Assembly: GCF_000715075.1 (NCBI RefSeq)
Contig: NC_134085.1
Location: forward strand, 154,284,178-154,348,177
Direction: 5' to 3'
DNA length: 64,000 bases
Source: Nicotiana tabacum
Lineage: Eukaryota > Streptophyta > Magnoliopsida > Solanales > Solanaceae
Shown here: positions 46,246 to 56,575 of the stretch, in pieces
Position numbering within the stretch: the stretch's first letter is position 1
Layout of the letters: each line of letters begins with the position of its first letter
Notes under the pieces: model-generated
Seen by the model: only the letters and a program-made list of their open reading frames with translations
Told to the model about the DNA's origin: nothing
The model's database searches: none
Made by a program: the position numbers and the translations under genes

Positions 46246-47372
46246 TGCTTAAAGTAAATGTGAGCATATGAACAAGGTTATTCTATTTTTCATGTTTACC
46301 ATAGATATTATTACCTGTTAGAATTGTTGTTTTTTTGTTTAACCCCGGATGATTTCATTGGTAGAAAATCGTAGTTGCCTTAAATTTGCCCTCAAATAAT
46401 AAAAACGAGACGAGTTTCGCCACATAAAAAATGTACAAATTGCGGAGCCCTCGCAAAATATATGTATTAAATACTTAGATTCCGGGACGGGCCGTTTAGT
46501 AAATTTCACGGCCCTACCCCAAAATAATAATGCGCTAGTTGCTTTAGGCGCGCCTTTAATAATGTTATCTCCCTAAACTCGGGTGCACATTTATGTGACC
46601 CAAATCCAAATCTCAACGAAATCGAAATGTGTCTCTAATCACGGGTACATTGACTGTGACGTGGTATGAGATGCATTTCCATGACGTTGCAAATTCCTTT
46701 TAAAAAATAAGAATGAGATGAGCCTCGCCGAATAACAACACAAATTGCGGGGCCCTCAGTAAATACTTGTTTAAAATTACTTAGAATTCAGGAGGGTCGT
46801 TTAGCGAATTTCACGGCCTCCGCAAAATAATAACGCGATAGTCTCTTTAGGCGCATGTTTAATAATTTACTTTCTTAAGCTCGGGTGTGCATTTCATGCG
46901 ACCCAAATCCAAATCTCAAAACATCAAATAAAATGCGTTCTGGATTGTGGGTGCATTTCATGTGACGCAGTCCAAAGACGTGTTTTAAGCGATGTTCACA
47001 TTCTTGTAAAAACAATAATAATAAAGCGGTTAAAAGTTAAAATTTGCACATAAGTTCATACTTGTATAAAATCAGATAATCAAGCCGAATATAACAATTG
47101 AGCGACCGTGCTAGAACCACGGAACTCGGGAATGCCTAACACCTTCTCCCGGGTTAACAGAATTCCTTATCCGGATCTCTGGTACGCAGACTATAATATA
47201 GAGTCATTATTTTCCTCGATTCGAGATTAAAATTGGTGACTTGGGACACCCTAAATCTCCCAAGTGGCGACTCTGAAATAAACAAACAAATCCCGTTTTG
47301 ATTGTCCTTTAATTGGAAAAAAAAACTCCCCCTGCGCCCCTCGGGTGCGGAAAAAGGAGGTGTGACAGTTGA

Positions 47373-48654
47373 AAAGACTGTTTTGTCCTTGTAATTGATC
47401 CTTAACTATAGGATCACCAACTGTTGTTTTCACTTCAAACCATTTCAACTGTAATCATATGTTTCTCCTGACATTGCTGAACCACATTTGATTCCACTTT
47501 TCTTACACCCGTATCTTATTTTTTTTATCCTATTACCTCCTGCCCATCATGGCCATATTTTGTCCTATGCAATCTTGAATCTTGGTAGTATACCTTGACA
47601 TTCCTCCTTATTTGTTTGGAACAAAAGCTCATCTCAAAAGCTTTAGAAGAGTAAGATTATTAGTGACGAAAACATGACGATTTCGACAATCTAAAATGAA
47701 AAGAAAAATCCAAATTTGGATGACTGTTGGAGAAAGAATAAAGGACTTATCTGATTGGAGTCACTGCCACCAATGATCAAGGTATGCATTTCGGATTAAT
47801 CAACCCAGTCTTTTTAATCAATCTCTTCTTTCTAATTGTTTCATTTTGCTTTTCTCAGCATTTCCAAAACCCACTTTTACTTTTGCCAATTTACAGACCT
47901 TGTTCGACTTGCAATATCTTAAAGAGTTTTTCCACCGACAAACCTTCCTCATTTGTTCATTTCTTACTTCTTTTTCGCCTTATGGTGCCTGCGAAGGTTT
48001 TCGCCAATAAGACTCTCTCATTTTCCTTCTCTCAGCTTTCGTCGCCTCATGGTGCCCGTGAGGGTTTTCACCTATGAAACTCTCTCATTTTTATTACCTC
48101 TTTTTGTTTGTACCAGAGTGTTGTGAACCATCTCCATTTTCTTGACTCAACATTTTTCTAAGATTGGTCAAAAGGTCTTTTGGTATGTGGTTGGGATGAA
48201 AGGGTATCAAAAAATTTTGATATGGGTTTAAAATTACAGCTCTTGGAATCTTTTCCTTATTGCACGTATAATCTCTGCCCCAGTTTTCTTGACTTGGGGT
48301 CTCTCGATGTTCCCTTTTTGTGCACATTATGCATATTATGCATATTGTGCACCCTATGACCGAGCTGTGAGGCGCCTACGTATCCTCTTTGAGGAATCAG
48401 GTCAAACGTAGTTCACTACTATAATAGTGATTTTCTATATATATATTTATTGTTCTTTCATCGATTCCAAGAGAGGGTATTATTCTATATTTTTATTGTT
48501 CTTTCATCGATTCCAAGAGAGGGCAAGAAAGAAACGAATGTGGTTCAAAGGGGAAAACAAAGGGTACGGTGTTTGGATAGCAGAATAAATTGCCTTTGTC
48601 ATCCCAATCTTCGAAATAATGCCGAATACAAACATTTAATAATTATACCAAAAA
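47373..48654 (-). other. Tat/Ogre 3' untranslated tail, part 2, with structured motif copy 2
   Basis: This is the stretch between the nested solo LTR and the integrase stop. There is no coding signal. Direct repeats of TATTGTTCTTTCATCGATTC lie near 48448 and 48494. The structured motif is at 48374-48414. Confidence 0.6.
48374..48414 (-). ncRNA. Candidate structured RNA motif, copy 2 (after integrase)
   Basis: On the sense strand: outer stem CTACGT / ACGTAG (6 pairs), TTGACCTGAT, inner stem TCCTC / GAGGA with loop AAA. It lies about 240 bases after the integrase stop. The same architecture occurs at 41878 and 55664 with different but still pairing bases. Confidence 0.55.
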
Positions 48655-50420
48655 TCATGCATAATATCTCTTTACCGCATCAGAATTGATAGCCATGTCT
48701 ATGCATTTTCCTTTAATATCTGTTAAACATAATGCACCATTGGATAATACTCTGGTCACGATGAATGGTCCTTGCCAATTCGGGGCAAATTTGCCTTTTG
48801 CCTCAACCTGATGTGGAAGAATACGTTTCAGCACATGTTGACCCACTTCAAACTTCCGGGGACGCACCTTTTTGTTGTATGCTCTTGCTATTCTTCGTTG
48901 ATACAATTGGCCATGACATACTGCGGCCAATCGTTTTTCATCAATCAAGTTTAACTGTTCCAGACGGTTTTTGACCCATTCATCATCATCAATCTTAGCT
49001 TCGGCGATGATCCGAAGGGAAGGAATTTCAACTTCTGCAGGAATTACTGCCTCAGTGCCATATACCAACAGATAAGGAGTTGCTCCTACTGAAGTGCGAA
49101 CAGTAGTGCGATATCCCAATAACGCAAATGGTAGTTTTTCGTGCCATTGTCTTGAACCTTCTACCATTTTCCGAAGTATCTTCTTTATGTTTTTGTTGGC
49201 TGCCTCGACTGCTCCATTCGCCTTGGGCCGATATGGAGTAGAGTTGCGATGTGTAATCTTAAACTGTTGACATACTTCCTTCATTAAGTTATTGTTAAGA
49301 TTAGCACCGTTATCTGTGATGATCACCTTTGGGATTCCGAATCGACATATGATATTTGAGTGGACAAAATCGACCACAGCTTTCTTGGTCATTGATTTGA
49401 ATGTTTTGGCCTCAACCCATTTGGTAAAATAATCAATGGCTACCAGAATGAACCTGTGCCCATTGGATGCTGCCGGCTCAATTGGTCCAATCACATCCAT
49501 GCCCCAAGCGACGAAGGGCCATGGTGCTGACATTGTGTTCAACTCGGATGGTGGAGAATGAATTAAATCCCCGTGTATCTGGTATTGATGACACTTGCGC
49601 ACAAAACTGATACAATCTCGCTCCATGGTAAGACAATAGTAACCAGCTCGGAGAATTTTCTTTGCCAATACATATCCACTCATGTGGGGTCCGCAAACTC
49701 CCGCATGCACTTCAGACATGACGGTCGTAGCTTGTCTGGCATCTATGCATCTTAACAATCCAAGGTCCGGTGTTCTTTTATACAAAACTCCTCCGCTCAA
49801 GAAGAATCCATTTGCCAATCGCCTAATGGTTCTCTTTTGATCCCCTGTGGCTTGTGCTGGATATATCCCCATTCTGATATATTCCTTGATGTCTTGGAAC
49901 CATGGTTCACCGTCAAATTCCTCCTCAACCATATTGCAGTAGGCATGCTGATCGTGGACTTGAATATGCACTGGATCCACATAAGCTTTGTCTGGATGGT
50001 GTAACATTGATGCCAGGGTAGCCAATGCATCGGCAACCTCATTGTGGATCCTTGGAATATGTCGGAACTCCACTGATTGAAACCGCTGAGAAAGATCATG
50101 TAGACATTGTCGGTATGGTATGAGCTTCAAGTCTCGGGTTACCCATTCTCCTTGAATTTGATGTACCAGAAGATCCGAATCTCCCATGACTAAGATTTCC
50201 TGGATACCCATGTCTGCGGCTAGCCTTAACCCCAAAATACAAGCTTCATATTCAGCCATATTATTGGTGCAATAAAATCATAGTTGAGCCGTAACAGGAT
50301 AGTGATACCCTGTTTCAGAAATGATTACAGCTCCTATCCCGACTCCTTTCATGTTAGCGGCCCCATCAAAGAAAAGTTTCCAGCCAGATTTTTCAATTTG
50401 CTCCATCTCATCGATATGCA
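48655..50420 (-). pseudogene. pol: Tat/Ogre archaeal-type RNase H and integrase, nearly intact
   Basis: The aRNH starts GWKLFFDGAANMKGVGIGAV (50390-50325). A TGA at 50280-50278 interrupts, probably Arg CGA to TGA. MAEYEACILGL, MGDSDLLVHQIQGEW and IHNEVADALATLASM complete it. The 534-codon ORF from 50259 continues into integrase. The zinc finger has VHAGVCGPHMSG and KCHQYQIHGD, where Tyr replaces the second Cys of CxxC. The core has GMDVIGP, IITDNGANLNN and KANGAVEAANKNI, giving the D,D,E triad. The C-terminus GQHVLKRILPHQVEAKGKFAPNWQGPF ends at 48655. It is the longest coding run in the window. Second RNase H domains define Tat-group elements. Confidence 0.9.
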
Positions 50421-51664
50421 TTATTTCTTCATCGGGAAAATAGGTTTTCAATGGCTCGTACTCCTTATCGACCGGGTTTTCGGCTAAATGATCGGCCAGT
50501 GCTTGGGCTTTTATTGTAGTCCGAGTCACATAGATGATGTCAAATTCTGTGAGTAATATCTGCCACTTTGCAAGTCTTCCCGTTGGCATAGGCTTTTGAA
50601 AAATATATTTCAACGGATCCAAACGCGAAATGAGGTAAGTAGTGTAGGACGACAAATAGTGTTTCAACTTCTGAGCTACCCACGTTAGGGCGCAACATGT
50701 CTTCTCCAGATGAGTATACTTAACCTCATAAGCTGTGAATTTCTTGCTAAGGTAGTAGATGGCCTGTTCTTTTCTGCCGGTGAGGTCATGTTGCCCCAAT
50801 ACACAACCAAATGAATTTTCCAAGACCGTTAAGTAAAGAATCAGAGGTCTTCCTGGCTCCGGCGGGACCAGCACAGGTGGGTTCGACAGGTATCCTTTTA
50901 TCTTATCAAACGCCTCTTGACACTCATCGCTCTATTTGACCGCAGCATCCTTTTTAAAAAATTTGAAAATAGGCTCACAGGTTGTCGTAAGCTGAGCAAT
51001 AAACCTGTTGATGTAATTCAACCTTCCCAACAAACTCATTACTTCAGTTTTGTTCCTTGGAGGTGGCAATTCTTGGATGGCTTTGATTTTTGATGGGTCT
51101 AGCTCGATGCCTCGCCGACTGACTATGAATCCCAGCAACTTTCCAGATGGAACTCCAAATGCGCATTTGGCAGGGTTAAGCTTGAGGTTGTACCTGCGAA
51201 GTCTTAAGAAGAATTTCCTCAAATCCCCAACGTTGTCGGCCTGATGCTTTGATTTTATGATCACATCGTCCACGTATACCTCAATCTCCTTGTGTATCAT
51301 ATCATGAAACACTGTGGTCATCGCTCTCATGTAGGTTGCTCCCGACGTTCTTCAAACCAAAAGGCATTACCCGGTAGCAATAAGTTCCCCATGGTGTGAT
51401 GAATGCTATCTTTTCTGCATCTTCTTCATCCATCAGAATTTGATGATACCCGGCATAACAATCCACGAAAGATCCTATCTCATGCTTGGCGCAATTATCG
51501 ATCAAAATATGGATATTTGGTAATGGGAAATTATCCTTTGGACTTGCTTTGTTGAGATTGCGGTAGTCGACGCATACTCTAATTTTGCCGTCTTTCTTTG
51601 GTACAGGAACGATATTAGCTAACCAAACAGGATATCGAGTGACTCGAATGACCTTTGCTTCCAA
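50421..51664 (-). pseudogene. pol: Tat/Ogre reverse transcriptase and gypsy-type RNase H
   Basis: RT reads WLANIVPVPKKDGKIRVCVDY (51626-51560), NFPLPNIHILIDNCAKHEIGSFVDCYAGYHQI, WGTYCYRVMPFGLKN, then a frameshift near 51335. After it come the catalytic EVYVDDVIIKSKHQ (51284-51245), LNPAKCAFGVPSGKLLGFIVSRRGI and SLLGRLNYINRFIAQL. A TAG at 50934-50932 (probably Trp) interrupts before SDECQEAFDKIKGYL. The gypsy-type RNase H reads SFGCVLGQHDLTGRKEQAIYYLSKKF and ALADHLAENP (50480-50450). Two lesions prevent a full product. Confidence 0.9.
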
Positions 51665-52330
51665 CTATTTGGTGATTTCTTCCTTAATTCTCACACTCAT
51701 ATCAGGCTTGAATTTTCTCAGCCTCTGCTTGACAGGAGGCACCATTGGATCGGTGGGCAATTTGTGAACCACTAAATCAGTGCTCAAGCCCGGCATGTCG
51801 TCATATGACCATGAAAAAACATCTTTGAATTCTATGAGTGCTTTAATTAACTCTTCTCGGATCCTTGGTTCGAGATGGACACTTATTTTCGTTTCCCGGA
51901 TATTATTCGTGTCCCCTATGTTGATGTCTTCGGTATCACTCAGGAGAGGAGTGGCTTTCCAATTATTAAGCTTTGTTTCTGGCCCAACGAATTGAACTTC
52001 TGTGTTGCTACAACCTTCCCCGCTTTCCACCGTATTCACATCGTTAAACAATTTCTCGAATCTTTCAATTAATTCCTCCTCAGGATTGACCAGGGATTTA
52101 GGAATTGTTGTTATCGGGTTATTTTTAGCACCGGTCTTGACAAAAGACTTTGATAGATGTGGGACTGGTTTTGGAAGAACCATGCCTTTTGTTTCAGCTT
52201 TCTGGCCTTTCTCACGTCGGTGACAGTGGGTATGAATCCCAAACCAAATGTTCCCCAGTTCTCGGGGAGAGATACTGGTTGTATAATTCCTTGCGATGAT
52301 GAGCCTAGACCTTTGCCGGGTATAAACCAT
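51665..52330 (-). pseudogene. Tat/Ogre linker between protease and RT
   Basis: A frame of 221 codons ends with TAG at the RT start. It contains ELIERFEKLFNDVNTVESGEG, TEVQFVGPETKLNNWKATPL and PGLSTDLVVHKLPTDPM...PVKQRLRKFKPD, the usual lead-in to RT. In another frame the first 100 bases read GLGSSSQG and GTFGLGFIPT, a G-patch-like stretch that continues the protease ORF, so a frameshift lies near 52310-52200. Ogre elements often have an intron near this border; I cannot assign splice sites here. Confidence 0.72.
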
Positions 52331-55300
52331 TTTTTAACATTTCATAGGCTACCATGACTGATGCAGAGGTTATCTTTGGATTCGGAATGTACTTCCCCTC
52401 TGGAATTTTCTCTACCGACACTGTGTCGGACACCTGGTAAACCCATGGTCCCTGGTCATTTTCTATTCCCTCGACCGGTACAATGGCACTGCTGTGAGCA
52501 TTTAAACTTTCTTCCCCATGCACAACTATTTCTTGATGATCCCATTCAAACTTGACCGCCTGGTGTAGTGTTGACGGGACTGCTTTAGCAGCATGGATCC
52601 ATGGTCGACCCAACAACAGATTATAAGAAACAGTTATGTCCAGTACTTGAAACTCCATCGTGAATTCAACTGGCCCTATTGTCAGTTCCAACACTATGTC
52701 GCCAAATGAATCTCTGCTTCCACCGTCAAACCCCCGTACGCAAATGCTATTCTTCTGGATCCTCTCCTCTTTGATTTTCAATTTGCTTAAAGTGGAGAGA
52801 GGGCAGATGTTTGCACTTGACCCGTTGTCAACCAATACCCGGGTTACTACGGAGTTTTCACATTTCACGGTGAGGTAAAGAGCTCTGTTGTGCTCAGTCC
52901 CTTCCACAGGCAATTCATCATCAGAAAATGTAATTCTGTTCGCCTCAAAGATTCTGTTGGCTATTCTTCCCAAATGATTTACAAAGATTTTATCGGGAAC
53001 GTGAGCCTCATTCAGGATTTTCATCAAAGCCAGACGGTGCTCCTCTGAATGGATCAGTAATGACAATAATGAGATTTGAGCAGGCGTCTTCTTCAGTTGA
53101 TCCACAACAGAATAGTCATGGAGCTTCATTTTTCTTAAAAACTCTTCCGCTTCTTCTTCCGTCATAGCTCTCTTTATTGGTGTTGGATTATTTTTAGTTT
53201 TTCTTAACTCTTCGGGAGTAAAACATCTTCCCGAACGAGTCAAGCCTTGCACCTCACAGACTTCTTCCTTGATTTCTTTTCCCTTGTATATTACAGTCAC
53301 CCGTTCATAGTTCCATGGAATGGCCTTGTTGTTGATCACTAGTAGCTGGGTTACATGTTTGATAATAACCCGATCTATACGGGCTCCTTCCACGAATACA
53401 ATGGGTTTGCTGGCAACCCCTGGTACTATCACTTTCGACCTTTCTTGCTTTGTGGCTACTTTGCTCGAAGATCCCTTCTCAACTACCACAGATGGTTCAT
53501 CACCATTTCTGTTCTGCTTAGGTACGGACTTCTCCTCTGTTAACTGCTTATCCGGCTTGGCTTCATGAGACCTGATCATCATGACGGTTTGTGACGGCTT
53601 CTTAGTCTCCCCATCAACCTGTACTATTTCTATCATATTAGCCTCCTGATGGGCTGGCATTGGATTTCTGTTGATATTGGGAGTTTCGGGGGTTTGAACC
53701 TCGATTTTATTAGTATCAATCAGCTCTTGTATTGCATTTTTTAAATGCCAGCATTTTTCCGTATCATGGCCTGGTGTACCGGAACAATACTCACAGCTAA
53801 TGGTGTAGTCCAGATTCTTTGGAGGAGGATTGGGTAGCTTAGATTGTATTGGTCTTAGCATGTCCAGTTGTCTTAGCCTATGGAACAGACTAGTGTAGGA
53901 TTCTCCCAATGGAGTGTAGGTTTTCTTTTTCTGCCCCCTTTCACCCCTGAATACTGGACTAGGTCTGAAACCTGGTCCGGAGTGGGCTCGCGGATAAGGG
54001 TAGGTACTTGGTATGACAGGAGCACGCCAATTAGCGTGAGCAGGTGGATGATTGTATGCTTGTGCATGGTTGATGGAAAAATGAGGTTCCGAAGGGTGAT
54101 AGTAGTGTTGAGTTGATTGGTAAGATCGATGTTGATTATAGTAAGGAGGTGAACCTCTGGATCCCGGCCAAGTTCCTGAATCAATTACCGCTGCTTCCTT
54201 CCTCTTCTTTCTTCCGATTCCTCCTACCCCGCCTTGAATAGCTTGAGTAGTCGCCTTAATAGCCGAATAGCTCATGATTTTATTTGTCTTGAGGCCTTCT
54301 TCCACCATACCTCCCATCTTCACTACTTCGTTGAATGATTTTCCTACCGCTGAAACCAAATGGGCATAGTAAGTTGGTTCCAAGTGTCTACCATTTCACT
54401 CTCCTTCATAGGAGGATCCACTCTTGCTGCTTGTTCTCTCCACCGGAAGCCATACTCTCTGAAACTTTCATTGTGTTTTTTCTCCAGTTTTGTCAAAGAT
54501 AATCGATCTGGGATGATTTCCACATTGTATTGGAAATGGTATGCAAATGCCTGTGCCAGGTCATCCCAGGTGTACCATCTCCCATGGTCCTGGTGTGTAT
54601 ACCACTCCAAAGCTGATCCGCTTAAACTTTGACTAAAGTAAGCCATCAATAATTCGTCCTTTCCCCCAGCTCCTCGCATCTTGCTGCAGAAACCCCTTAA
54701 GTGGGCTACTGGGTCGTCGTGTTCATTGTATAGGTCAAATTTAGGCATCTTGAAGCCAACTGGTAATTGTACATTTGGGAACAAGCACAAATCCTTGTAT
54801 GCTACACTGACTTGCCCACCTAACCCTCGCATGTCTCGGAACGATTGTTCTAGGCTTTTGACCTTCCTGAACATCTCTTCTTGTTCAGCATTTTTGGCTG
54901 GCCTGTCAATTTCGGTTGGGAGGTCAAAACGAGGAGTAGTTGAATGGATTTCGGAGGTTTTGAGGGTGGGCTCCGGGGGGTAATATTGGTTGTCCTGGGC
55001 CTGGAATGTAGGCTCACTAGGAGATTTGTGGAGGGTAGCTATGGGAGGTGTCACAAAGACAGGAGTTACCGGTGGAGGAAAGTATGGAACTGGTTTAGGA
55101 GGGGGAGACTGCGGTGTATGAGAGGTGGTGCCTCGGTAGTGTTGGTAGATGGGGAAATTTGGGGATAATTTAGTGGTAAGATTATCCTGAGTTTGGGCCA
55201 TTGATGGAGCAGGGTTAGCTGGGTAAGATAAGGGTGACTGCCCTGTAGACCAGGCTCGGTACATCTCAGCCATTTGCTGCTTGAGTTTAAGCATTTCTTC

Positions 55301-55363
55301 TTTCATTCTGCCAACGTCCATCTCCTCTATCTCAATACCTGTGTCGACATCTGGGATAGACAT
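52305..55363 (-). pseudogene. gag: Tat/Ogre gag and aspartic protease, one frameshift
   Basis: The ATG at 55363-55361 is the first Met after an in-frame stop. MSIPDVDTGIEIEEMD and a coiled region (EEMLKLKQQMAEM) start the protein. The capsid domain has PKFDLYNEHDDPVAHLRGFC, SLSGSALEWYTHQD and YHFQYNVEIIPDRLSL. A frameshift at about 54380 joins KESEMVD to EPTYYAHLVSAVGKSFNEVVKMG. The second ORF (692 codons) carries a knuckle-like CEYCSGTPGHDTEKC (residues about 196-210), a Lys/Glu-rich linker and protease VLVDNGSSANICPL (about 515-528) with LLLGRPWIH. It ends near 52305. Confidence 0.88.
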
Positions 55364-56552
55364 ACTTTCGGGTATTGGTCCTTTTGATCTCGTGTCATAA
55401 TGATAATATGCCAGTATACTCTTTAGAGAAACTAACTGCTTGAATTCTGGAAATGAGCAAACTTGTTAGTTTTAAGAGTTTAACACATATATGATTACAC
55501 ATTGAGATGCAATGCTCCTAGACAAATAACCCATTTCTATTATGCATTTGCTTGGCTGCTTGTGTCATCCCAGCTTTTCTTGGTCTTTTATTGTTACTCA
55601 CTCTTGTTTTATTTTATTTTCTTATATATATTTTTTTTATTGTGGTCGAATCTTATAGAGATTGCCTACGTATCATGCCCCCGCATGAATCAGACCTTGC
55701 GTAGTTCGGACATAAGGCAATTGTCAATACTTTTATTTATTTTACAAAGATGGAACAATCATTACATTTGAAAAACATTATAAAAATGGTTTAAAACTAG
55801 ACACAAACCCAAATCAAACAAAAGACATAATCAGGACGCATTTTGAAAAATGACACTCATAAATAAAAAGATCATTTTTTTATATATATTTAACACTTCT
55901 TTTTTTCAAGATTTAAAACTATTTTTGGGAATTTTCTAAAACAACCCATTTTATTCCTCGGCTCTCACAATGATTTCAATTAAGTTGGTCAACAAGCAAA
56001 TCCGAGGCAAATGAATGCACATGTAGCAAGTAGGATGCATCAGGATAGCCTTTTCATTTCGGGTTCACCTGTCCTAGACAGACCCAACCCCTGTGTTGAG
56101 TCTCCAAGGCCAAATGCACATGATGCAAATATACGTTCCTACTAGGAATCCGATACATGGCTTAGTTATTCTAAGTGAAAAACCTGAGGCTGATTGTTCT
56201 AAACCTGGCTTACCCAAACGGACAGTTTAAGCCGAAGTGGGGGCAACATACCGGGAGCACGAAAGTCTACCCGGCCTAGTTACTTGTCCCAACTTCGTCT
56301 TATTTGGTATGAATTTAACAGAAAGGTGGGTCACGCGCACGTGTGCACCATAAATTCGGAAGACTCAGAAAGAAGAAGGGTTTCGTAGCAGTTTTATATA
56401 CACAATTCAGATAATATTAAAGCGGTAAAAGCATCATTTAGCAAATTAGGCATATATCCTGTAAAAATCAGATAATAAATAAAGCCAACTATAACAATTA
56501 TTTTAAGCTCGAATTCTTGAACCCTAAACCAGTGGTTACAATAACAATATTG
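55364..56552 (-). other. Tat/Ogre 5' leader between PBS and gag
   Basis: About 1.2 kb without a convincing ORF. It contains structured motif copy 1 at 55664-55707. It also has an acceptor-like TTTGCTCATTTCCAG ending near 55456, about 90 bases before the gag ATG. A Tat/Ogre element may carry an extra ORF here; none is visible. Confidence 0.6.
55664..55707 (-). ncRNA. Candidate structured RNA motif, copy 1 (gag leader)
   Basis: On the sense strand: outer stem CTACG / CGTAG (a sixth pair is C-A mismatched), then AAGGTCTGAT, then inner stem TCATGC / GCATGA with loop GGGG. The inner helix shares almost no bases with copies 2 and 3, yet pairs fully. It lies about 300 bases before the gag ATG. Confidence 0.52.
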
Positions 56553-56571
56553 CTCCCCAGCAGAGTCGCCA
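56553..56571 (-). other. Tat/Ogre primer binding site
   Basis: The minus strand reads TGGCGACTCTGCTGGGGAG, four bases after the 5' LTR end. It fits the tRNA-Arg-type PBS that I recall for Ogre/Tat elements. The tRNA identity is from memory. Confidence 0.75.
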
Positions 56572-56575
56572 GAGC

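Larger units (their letters stand above)
43255..47367 (+). mobile_element. Tat-type solo LTR (4113 bp), TSD GTTGA
   Basis: It starts TGTAAGCACGTGATTTTTG and ends GGAGGTGTGACA, mirroring the ends of the surrounding Tat/Ogre LTR. Its flanks are GTTGA at 43250-43254 and GTTGA at 47368-47372. Only the ends and the last 300 or so bases match the host element's LTR, so it is a different family. No internal region remains, which implies LTR-LTR recombination. Inside are an AT-rich tandem array, a C-rich tandem duplication and twin palindromes. Confidence 0.9.

Noticed and set aside
48655..55363. Endogenous pararetrovirus
   Set aside because: The order gag-protease-RT-RNase H-RNase H-integrase with LTRs, PBS and PPT fits Ty3/gypsy; I see no movement protein.
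41878..55707. The three hairpin motifs as hammerhead ribozymes
   Set aside because: They contain CTGAT but not the CTGANGA and GAAA core arrangement, so no known self-cleaving fold fits.
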